The notes under the pieces are model-generated. The model ran no database searches, was not told the origin of the DNA, and saw only the letters and a program-made list of their open reading frames with translations. This document shows, in pieces, positions 22,023 to 33,300 of a stretch of DNA of 64,000 nt. The first letter of the stretch is position 1. Each line of letters opens with the position of its first letter. Source of the stretch: Gibbula magus (Eukaryota; Mollusca; Gastropoda; Trochida; Trochidae); assembly GCA_936450465.1 (NCBI GenBank), contig OW388302.1, positions 18,429,569 through 18,493,568 on the forward strand, read 5' to 3'. The position numbers and the translations under genes were made by a program.

Positions 22023-24343
22023 TCATCGCAGACTGTTGTTGAGAAACTGAACGAACATATTGTAGAGTTTGGAGCAGTCCTCAACGGGATGCATCTTGGT
22101 GTACGTTATAAACTGACGGCGGTGACGATGCAGCTCAGACAGAGTTATCGTTCTTGTTAGTTGTACCTGAAACGATAAACTGTTATCAGTGGTCGATTCA
22201 AAGAGGGGATTTGAACCCCCTTTTGTTGAATTTGTGTGAAGATCTAGATACCAACATGAACCCCCTTTTGTTAAATTTGTGTGTAGATCTAGATACCAAC
22301 ATGAACCCCCTTTTGTTAAATTTGTGTGAAGATCTAGATACCAACATGAACCCCCTTTTGTTAAATTTGTGTGTAGATCTAGATACCAACATGAACCCCC
22401 TTTTGTTGAATTTGTGTGTAGATCTAGATACCAACATGAACCCCCTTTTGTTAAATTTGTGTGTAGATCTAGATACCAACATGAACCCCTTCTTGTTAAA
22501 TTTGTGTGTAGATCTAGATACCAACATGAACCCCCTTTTGTTAAATTTGTGTGTAGATCTAGATACCAACATGAACCCCCTTTTGTTGAATTTGTGTGTA
22601 GATCTAGATACCAACATGAACCCCCTTTTGTTGAATTTGTGTGTAGATCTAGATACCAACATGAACCCCCTTTTGTTAAATTTGTGTGAAGATCTAGATA
22701 CCAACATGAACCCCCTTTTGTTAAATTTGTGTGTAGATCTAGATACCAACATGAACCCCCTTTTGTTGAATTTGTGTGTAGATCTAGATACCAACATGAA
22801 CCCCCTTTTGTTGAATTTGTGTGTAGATCTAGATACCAACATGAACCCCCTTTTGTTGAATTTGTGTGTAGATCTAGATACCAACATGAACCCCCTTTTG
22901 TTGAATTTGTGTGTAGATCTAGATACCAACATGAACCCCTTCTTGTTAAATTTGTGTGTAGATCTAGATACCAACATGAACCCCCTTTTGTTAAATTTGT
23001 GTGTAGATCTAGATACCAACATGAACCCCCTTTTGTTGAATTTGTGTGTAGATCTAGATACCAACATGCAAATCATTCCTTGTATCTCTTGGGTTGTGTA
23101 GAAATGGATTACTCAAGTGTGAATATCTTGGAAACAACAAGGCCACCTCTATTGTCTATCCAGGAAACAACAAGGCTCATCTCTATTCTCTATCTAGGAA
23201 ACAACAAGGCCCATCTCTATTGTCTATCTAGCAAACAACAAGGCCCACCTCTATTGTCTATCTAGCAAACAACAAGGCCAATCTCTATTGTCTATCTAGC
23301 AAACAACAAGGCCCATCTCTATTGTCTATCTAGCAAACAACAAGGCCCATCTCTATTGTCTATCGGCTACCAAGTATCTGTCCAAGCCCTGGGAGGGGTT
23401 CTGTGTACGAAGTTCAAACCCTCCCTAAGATGAGGAAGAATCTGAAGGATGTAGACAATAGACATACCTTCTCAGATGCCCCGGATATACAGATCTGATC
23501 TCCCGGCACACCGGTCTTCTGAGCTTCCATCACGGTCTGCAACACAGAGTAACGCTGATTATAACATACAGCAACTCTCATTCACGTCAACATCTCTCCT
23601 CTGGTCTGACAGTAAATATCTAGTATTGTTAAAAAGTAGTATCATATGTTTGTCGGTAAGATAACATATATCATCTGTCCATAGTTGTGTGAACATGTTA
23701 TTTTTGTAAAAAATATGCCATGTTAAATACAATATTCATTAAATACAAAAAGGACCTTGAAAATAACTCAGATCTCCCATACAATCCCAGAGGAAAGGGT
23801 GCAAGATAAATTTAACCAATGAATAGGGGTTATGGGAATGCTGAAGGAAAAATAGACCAGAAGTTGTATTCGTGGAAATATGGTATTTGGCTCAATGATA
23901 TATTGATAAAAATAAATGAGATTCTTGTTGGGTTGGAAATAATATTTGGGCTGTTCCAGAAAATCATGAATACAAAAGAATATTGATGGTTTAACGTTCC
24001 AAGCCAGATGGTGCTTAATTATGCAACCAAAAATGATACTGGCTGCGATCGTCTACGAGTACATGTCACAATCATGAGTGCTTCGTTCAGGGTAATTGAT
24101 GAATTATGGCAATATGGAACAATGTGAACCGGGGATGTTGGTAGAGTGTCCGCTCATCACCCGGAAGGCCGGGGTTCGATTCCCGGTCGCGTCATACCAA
24201 AGGCGTTAAAAGATGGGAGTTGTTGCTTCCTTGTTTGACACTCAGCATTATAAGGACAGAACAACGCTTGAACTGGTGCTGCACAGTGGCTGCCGGGTGC
24301 GAAATGCACAAAACAAATTTCCAATTTACAATGTATTGAGGAC

Positions 24344-24376
<33 letters not shown>

Positions 24377-27300
24377 AACTAAAGACTCACGGCTACAGTT
24401 TCCTGTGTGATTCTGTCCATCTCATACAGGAAGTTGGTGGACGACAGCGGTTGCTAAGGGAGACACAATTTCATGACAAACATTTATTACTGATCACACT
24501 TACAAGAAACAGAAATGCAGCAATAATATCATTCTAAATGTTCAGCTGAAAATTATGTATCACTTTAGTTCAGTTTACAGATCTTAACTTGATTGTTATT
24601 GCTTTGTTAACATAAGCCATGAAAAGAGACAGATAATTTGAATGATCAGTTTTAGTAGTATATAATTGAAAACGATTGTGTTTTTAATGTTGTATGTATG
24701 CAGTTTATTTGTTATGACTTCAAATAACCACGATAAAACCATGATAAACAAGAACCATTAACAGGTAGCCTGTTTTAATCAGTAAATGGTTATGTCTGTC
24801 CTGCTTGTTGTACAGCTAACTGAACACTTATTCAAATAGTGTAGAAATCTCAATTATCAAGCATCATTATCAACAGCCATTTAATTATGACATATTCATG
24901 GTTTATGTCGCCGTGAGAAAAATTTTTAATGAGACTTTTTAAAGCTTGGCCTTGCAGATATCAAGTTCTGTACAACTTAATGTTATGATAGTCAACATAC
25001 CAAGTTTTGTTAAGATGGGCCAAACAAATTTCAAGTTCTGCTTTGGAAAAGAGTTGTGTTTCCGATGAAATTGCCAAAAAGAAAAATTCCAGAAAATTTA
25101 AATATCGCAAAAGGCACAACTACATGTGATTAGTCAATATACCAAGTACACATTTTTTTAGTTCTGCTCCAGAAAAGATGTGATCGTGGACAGGCGGACA
25201 GATGAACAGACGGAGTCAACGATTTCATCCCTCCACATTATATGCCAGGGTGATAAAAAGTGAATGTTTGCAAATGTACAAAGAAAATAACCAAAGCAAC
25301 CCCTCACAACGGTTACACTCACCAGCTATATAGACAGTAAAGGGGAACAACATCAGCATCACCATTGTCACAAGAACTGACATGATGACACCACAGACTC
25401 ACCGACTGTGTCGACTGGTTGCACTCACCAGCTATATAGACAGGAAAGGGGGAACAACATCAGCATCACCATTGTCACAAGAACTGACATGACGACACCA
25501 CAGACTCACCGACTGTGTCGACTGGTTAGGTGGGGGAGCTTTCCTCTCAAACAAGGCTGCACAGATCTGATTGGCTGGCAGGTCGTCATCCACCTGTACT
25601 ACAAACAGCGGACTGTCCCACCTGGTGGCGGAGGAGGGAGGCTCATACCTCATCACCAGTCCATCGAAACTGCAGATCACAAAAGGGAAGAGAAACTAAA
25701 ATGTATTTCATTTGGAAATCTTTAATTTTCTGTTCACATCAATTTATTTTAATTATCAATGGCAAAGCTCTAACAATGGATGAGGTGAGGTGAGGTGATT
25801 TGGGGTTTCAAGAGTATTTCACTTATATCAAACTGCTAATACTATGGCAGGGAGAAAGCTCACAACGCCATGGAACTAATGAACCATGGGTGGTACTACG
25901 CTGAAATTCAGTGTCACATTGCACGCAAACCTTACTGCGTGTAAAACAGTTCTCTACTGCAGACAAAGTTCTCATGCCCCTGACAGAATTTCAAACCCCA
26001 GACCCCTTAATCTGAAGCCGAAAACGGTTACCACCGCGCTATCCCACCCCTCAAACAATGGGTAAGTGCCCTGCAAGGATATTAAGGATGTCAAGTCACC
26101 ATGCCATGTAGCATCTCCTTACTTTTACAGTAAAATTACTCTTGATAAATCTTCCAATTCCTGCATTCTCAAAGCTCTTTTACAGAGAAAAATGTCAAGT
26201 TCAAGCACTTTTCAATGAATACAGGTGAATTCAAGTACTTACATGGGTGAGTTCAAGCACTTTCCATTGACAATGGTGAATTCAAATACTTTCAGGGGTG
26301 AATTCAAGCACTTTTCATTGACAAGGGTGGATTCAAGCACTTACCGGTACACTGGTAAATTCAAGCACTTTTCATTGACAAGGGTGAATTCAAGCACTTA
26401 CCGGTACACTGGTGAATTCAAGCATGTTTCATTGGACATGGGTGAATTCAAGCCCTTTTCATTCAACGCATGTTAATTCAAGCCCTTTTCATTCAACACA
26501 GGTGAATTCAAGCTCTTTTCATTCAACACGGGTGAATTCAAGCACTTTTCATTGGACAGCAATGAGAATTCTTGACGCAGTCTACTCATTAATAACTTGA
26601 ACAATGCTTGACACACAGTGACATTGTCAAGTCAAAATGGTTTACTATTTTGACATCATACCATGTGTGATTTATATAGTTTTTGTTTCAAATAGAGAAA
26701 CAAGACTCAAGTAACTAGTATTCTACAAATTAAAGTTTTCCCATACTTACACTTCCTGTGAGTATCTGTCCGATTCTTCTTTCTGCTGGTTGAATTCTGA
26801 CGCTTTATCTTGACTTATGTCACAAAAGATCTGTAAGTAAAAGTGAAGAACATTTTTTAAATCTTCTATTTCAAAATTGAGGAATTTCAAAATCGTAAAA
26901 TGAATTTACATATGCATATATATAATAGAAAATAGTATAATAGTATAAGTTAAGCCTTGCTCCAAATTGTGAACTTTTCTGTGCTAGCATAGCTTCCCAG
27001 AGCATGCTACTACACTAATGCAGAAAAGTTAACAAAATGCAGCAAGTCTTAAATAAGCTAGTGATGGAGACTGGCACAATTTTGACTTGTGGGGTAAGAT
27101 TGTGCTAAGCAAGTGCCTGGTCAACTTAATAGGGTGATTACTGTTATAATGTTAGAACAGGAAGTTTTCTGGATAAAAAATTCTTAAAGTGATTCCACCT
27201 GATGCAGGAGTGTGTATTTTCACATTAAAGAAGTTGTTATCCAGAAATCTCCCTGTTCTTATGTATGCCATTGTTAAACGCCAAAAAGCCAAACTTTCAT

Positions 27301-30300
27301 TATCACATCTTTATGGTTTACTTCTATGTACATCAAAATGTCTGACATGAAGGAATGTATTGCTTAATTTTGTCCCAAGTTGATACCAAGCTGTATTGAT
27401 ATGATCCCTCAACTCAAATAGCAAATCTTCAAAGCCACTGTATCTAGTCATCTTCCCTTTGCAAGGCATAACTTGCGTCAGTCTCAATCACTGGTTTATT
27501 TATGCCTTGTTGCATTTCCTTAACTTTTTTGTGCTAGTGAAGTAGAGCCCACTATGCAGTTCAGGTGCAGCGTATCACTACACTAAAACAGAAAAGTTAA
27601 GGAAATGTGATAAGTCTAAGAGACAGTGATGGAGACTGGCAATGTATGCCTACGGAGGGAAGTTGCTTTCCTAGTGGCTATCTTTACAGCAGATGTATAC
27701 ACCTGTTTGAAGACTGAGAGCTGTTTGTTGCTACTTACAACACAGTGGGGCGTGTGACAGGCCTTGGTGACGCAATACAACTCATAGCGGAATCCTGAAA
27801 CAAGCAGACAGTCTGCTATATATCCCCTGCCCAGTGGGAAAATTGGGGGATATATTGAACGATGCAAATTCCAAATGCAAGGCATAACTCTTGCCAGTCT
27901 CTATTACTGGCTGATTTAGGCCTTGCACTACCGGTATATAAAGGTCTCGTTGCTAGGAAATCAGGGCCTAAGTACTATTTCAGGTGCAGCGGTCCACTAT
28001 CTTAGCACGGCAAAGCGAGGGAAATACTGCAAGGCTTAAATCAGACAGTAATGAAGACTGACAAGTTATGCCTTGCGTTGGTAAGTTGCTGCCCAGTGGG
28101 AAAAGTGGGGAATACATTGAACAATGTTTAATAAGAATAATGGGAATTAATATGGCGCACTTTTTCATCCACTAGTGCATTATTACCGTGGTCTAAACTA
28201 AGCATGTCTCTAAAATGTTTCTATGGAAACGAAAAAAAAGAAATTTTCAGAAATCTCAAAATATCAAAAGGCACTACTTCAGTAGTAGGGTAATACACAT
28301 GGGAAGTTTCAGAAATATATCATTTATATCACGGTTTTTGAGTTCTGCTCCGGAAACGAAATGATTACGGATGGACGGACAGGGCGACGACTATATCCCA
28401 CGGTATTACATACCGGTGGGATAATAAAGAATCATGATTAGTTTCATTCAAAGTTAGTTGTGCAATCAGAGACACTGTTGTAAACACGCATATAAACGTT
28501 GGATAAACATTTTCTCATTTAACATGTGATCTTTGATGTATGCAATTTGAAAATCTATACATGATGGTTGCTGGCACATACAAAATTTTGTTTTCAAGTC
28601 CTGCTCAAGATCTCAAATTCTAAATTGAGTTTTTATTGATCTCAAACTGGGTGTTATTTTTTCGTGACGTCATACTTCTGTTTTTATATTTGTAGTCCTA
28701 AACGATGAAGTGACAGTTTATTTCACTCTGTTTCTATCTTAAACTTGGGTCTTTTCTTGGGTCAATAAAAATAGCACCAGATAGTAAAACAGATACTTAC
28801 CTTTGATATAGTTCATAGAATCAAGAATTACAACATCTTCCTTGTTCAACAGTCTGAAAAAATACAATCAAATCATAAACAGTAAGATATGCATCATTCA
28901 TCATTGTTTTTGGAAACTACTACTGTAACTGTATTTCCTCTAATAAGTGCCCGCACCCCTTGACCCCCCGGCACTTAAAAAAAAGGCTTATTTCTTAAAT
29001 AGAAATTAAAGTTTACTAAGGAAACATTAATTTAATGGTTTAGACTCAGCGCTTATTAGAGACCCAGCACTTATTTTTTCAATTACACTTGACCCTTTGC
29101 ACTTATCTGAGAGCCTGCGCTTATTTGAGACAATAAGGTATCTGTAAACTCAATTCTTTATCATTAAAGCAGACTCATAGAGAGAGGCATCCTCGGTTAC
29201 CCATGGTTTTATATATTCTCCGTTACTCTCCACTATATCACCCATGGGAAATTTCATCAGAGAAATTTGTACTCAAATTACCCGGCCTTGGCCGGCGTGA
29301 GCCAATCAAACCGCTACGCAGCTTGGACCTGCGAGCCAATGACAATTCATATCACTTCGTTTCAAAGCACGCGAGGTCATTTTGTTAGCCATCCATCACC
29401 GGTTATCTCCCTTGACCATTTCCGTCTTATCGTATTGAGTATTTTCTTTGGTTACTGACCTCGTCACGCCAGCCAAGGGCGGGTAATTTTAGTACAGATT
29501 TTGCTGACAGTTTCCCATGGGTGATATAGTGGAGAGTAACGGAGCATATATAAAACCCTGGGTAACCAAGGATGAGAGAGAGGAGGCGCTAGTCAACAGG
29601 AGTAGGAGGGGAAAAGATACTTGAGAATTATGTGGATCCACTTATGGATACTGACAGGTACGTTAATGTGTGAACATTAGGAAGATAAAAGGAAAGGAGG
29701 GTGTACAAACACACAAAAAACAAACCCTCGTTTCCTTCTGCAGCAGGTATTAAAGGGAGACTAATCTCATAAGCTGGCCCCTAGCTGACCGCTAACGTGA
29801 CACCCCTGCCAAGCTCTTAGCGTGGTTAATTACTTCGAGCCAGTCGACCGTGAACCGAAACTGGGTTCCCTCCGCGCCACGAGACGTGGACCACGAGAGG
29901 GGAATTCCCTTTTGACATCTAATCGCTGATTGGTCCATTGTCATCGTAACGTATATAAACAAGGCAACCATCATGGCGGACAGTCAAACATGGCTAGTGT
30001 TTCCGCAATGTGATGTCGCCGTAAGAACACATGTAATAGTCGAGTGAAGAGAGGCACATGTCCTTGCCGAACTTCCGGTAAACCCTGCACCGATCTCTGC
30101 AACTGTGGATGGAATGTTCCCTGCATTAATAAGGAGCCGGACCTGTTTCCGTGTCCGAACGACTCTGTTGTTGATTTGGCTACTGAGGTATGTAAACAGG
30201 ACTTCTTTCGTTAATATCCTTTTGATAAATTAAAAAAACAACTAAGCTCTATTGTATTTGTGAGCAAACATCGGTCCTATATTCGATATTTAACTATTAT

Positions 30301-33300
30301 AAAATATTTTATGGCTTATCCGTATATTTTTTCTGTGATATTGAAAAAAAATGTAAATGGTAAAATTTCCTATGTACTTTACAGTGTAATACGGTACCCC
30401 AGGTAATGGCGTTGTCAAATTACATGCACTTGTTGTATAATGTTTTTGATTGTTTCTGTGATGAATATTTGTTATACATAATAGCAATATACCATAATCA
30501 TCAAAATTCATAATCATGAAATCAAGAAATAGCATCAAAGTTTTCTATTTGTAAATGTTGGTAAATGTTAGAACTCATTAAAAATAATTAATCACACAAG
30601 AGCTGCAGGAGTCAGATCTTATTGACAGTGAGGATGAATGGCAACCTGCACCACCTCCAGTCAGAGTGCCTGTCTACTTCCAGCCAGGACAGAAGGCGCA
30701 CTGCATAGAAGAGGCCTCAAGTGGATGTCGATATGCCGGTATATTGAATTGACAGACACACACAATTGCAGACATATTTTATGAAAGTGTTACGTGTCAT
30801 ATGAAATGTTACAGTATAAATATAATAGCATGAAATATAACTTATCACCAAACCAAATCATTGGTCTTTGAGACTTTTAAAATACTTTATGATATATGTA
30901 ACAGTCATAAATATGTTCATAATATAAAAATAATACAGAGGTAAACAATAATGATGTTATTATGTTATTATTGTATTTATCCTCTCACACTGATCTGTAC
31001 TTCTATCATGTATACCCAGATAAAGAAATATCAATTTAAGTTTTGCCTTTCATTGTGAAAACTGCTAACACGTTTTGAACATTTGCATTTAGAACTTTAG
31101 ACAAAATAATTTATTATTATTTTTATTTCATATGTACTCAGGTTACATCTGCCACTGACACTCCAGTACAGTGGCGTAGGAACGGTTTTTGGGGTGGGGG
31201 GGCCCAATTTTTTTTCTTGAGAGCGGGGGGTGGATCGAGCGTGGGTCAGAATACCCCGTCTGTGGGGGGGGGGGGGGAATTAGCTTCTCATGATGGGGGG
31301 GGTGATCTAAATCATTTTGGATGGGGTTTAAAGCGTGTTTCACTGATTATTTAAATTTACAATCACGTGACCTTGCTTTAGGGCCCAAAATAAGTCACGT
31401 GACCTTACTTTAGGGCAAAAAAAGTCACGTGACCTTACTTTGGCGCCAACAAAAGTCACGTGACCTTGCTTTGGAAGCCAAAAATGTCACGTGACCTTGC
31501 TTTTGAGGCCAAAAAAAGTCACTTGACACAGGTGTGGCTGTAAAAAATTGATTTTATGTCAAGAAAATACATCAAATTGTACCTAGATCAAATCAGAAAT
31601 GAACATTTGAAAATGTGTTTGAACTGAAACATGCACCTGAATAGAATAAGCACCGTTAACACATTTTTAAAGGCGGAAATTTAAAAAAATTATAATAGAA
31701 ATAATTCATTTTGAGAGAAAGGACAGTATGTCCTAGCAGTGAAAGGGACAGAGACCTATACTCGCGAGATAGTTGAAAGTTAGCATGTATCATATTCCTA
31801 GTTCTTTTGTTCTTAATATTTCGGATAATAATCATTACAAATGTTTAATCTGCATATGCTGCGTTTACACTAGGCCACGATTAGTCCATAATCGCAACAA
31901 TTTGGAATTTCTGAGTGCGTGTGTTGGGGTACTCAGGACCATATAGTTGTAATTGCAAGCTAAGGAATATGTATGAGCTTCAATATTTGCAGACAAGACA
32001 ACGGAAGTCACGATAAAATGGAAATAAAATAGGATTGAAATAAAGTCGACAAGTTTTACTTGTTCCAGAAACGGAGAAAGAACATTCATATCTCAGTTCG
32101 ATCAGAATTAATCCTGAAATAGCATCCAAAATGACATATTGTTTGAAAAATTACAATTCATAATCCAAGAGACCATTACAAAAACTTATCATTCTGTAGA
32201 AGGTCATAAAACCATGACACCCAAAAGTTACCAAATCTATTAATTATAATCCCCACTTGCCAAGGTGCCTGTACACAGAACTTCAACTTTCTAGAGTTAC
32301 TGGTTCTGGAGAAAAAGACAAATATAGTCCTTGAGTTTGTGGCCCCTGAGGACCTTATTAGGGATCAATAGGTCACCAAACATATGAATCAGAATCTCCG
32401 CTTGCCAAGCTAACTGTACTAATGATTCCAGTTCTCTGGAATCAGTGGTTCTGTAGAATAAGACGAAAATATGTTTTAATGCTGTGGTTCCTTGGGCCCT
32501 TATTAATCAAGATACCCATGATCTAAGGAGTGACAGTAGGAGTATGTACACGAGATGCCAACTGTCTGTAGTCACTACAGAGCTGGTTCTAGAGAAGAAA
32601 GACTAAATAGGTTGTTGAGGTCAGGTCTGATGAGCTAAATACGTTTTCAGGAGTGGCCAATGTTGCCCTTACTAGGGGTCACATGGTCACCAGATGTACA
32701 ATTTCAATCCCAAATGTCTTAGGTGTCGATATTTCAACTTTCTAGCTCTTACTTCTGGAGAAAAAGCCTAAAATAGGTTTTTTGGGCCATGGCATCTGAG
32801 GACCACCAGGGCCACAAACTCGGCAATTCAAGATCCCCATTTTCCGATTTTTGAAACGTATTAAAAACGTATCAAAGCACCCTTCTCCCACCAAACACAG
32901 CTATAGGAACAACATTCTTTTCAATTTCGTCTGAAAATTGGGGTTGCCATGTCGTATTTTCACTAGAAGATGCTGTAGGATAAAAATTTTCATCCATATT
33001 AGTGTTAAAAATAGGGTGAGGACTCGTCATATTATCTGTTTCTGAAAAAATAGTATGAGAAAAGAAATTTTCTTCAAAATTGACACAGACTTTTTGCTCC
33101 TAGAAGGCGCTATTGATTTTTTTTCGTGGGTGAAAAGTGGGGGGGCCGTGCCCCCCCAGGTTCAGAAGTGGGGGGGCCCGGCCCCCCCGGGCCCCCCCTG
33201 TTCCTACGCCTATGCAGTAAGAAGAAGACAGGAGGAAGACTTCCACTCCGCATCATGGGACTGTAATTGCTGAACAACCTCTTGTTCAACGCCATCACTA

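Larger units (their letters stand above)
31169..33214 (+). mobile_element. Nested CAGTGGCGTAGG element, about 2.05 kb
   Basis: It begins CAGTGGCGTAGGAAC and ends GTTCCTACGCCTATG. CAGTA is present just outside both ends (31164-31168, 33215-33219), a 5-bp target duplication. The termini are followed by G-rich and C-rich runs. There is no transposase; the interior has the CACGTG array and a degenerate repeat block. Confidence 0.8.

Noticed and set aside
22154..23265. Long frames through the 45-bp array on both strands
   Set aside because: They arise from a repeat unit divisible by three; they lie in a KTI12 intron and show no splice or domain support.
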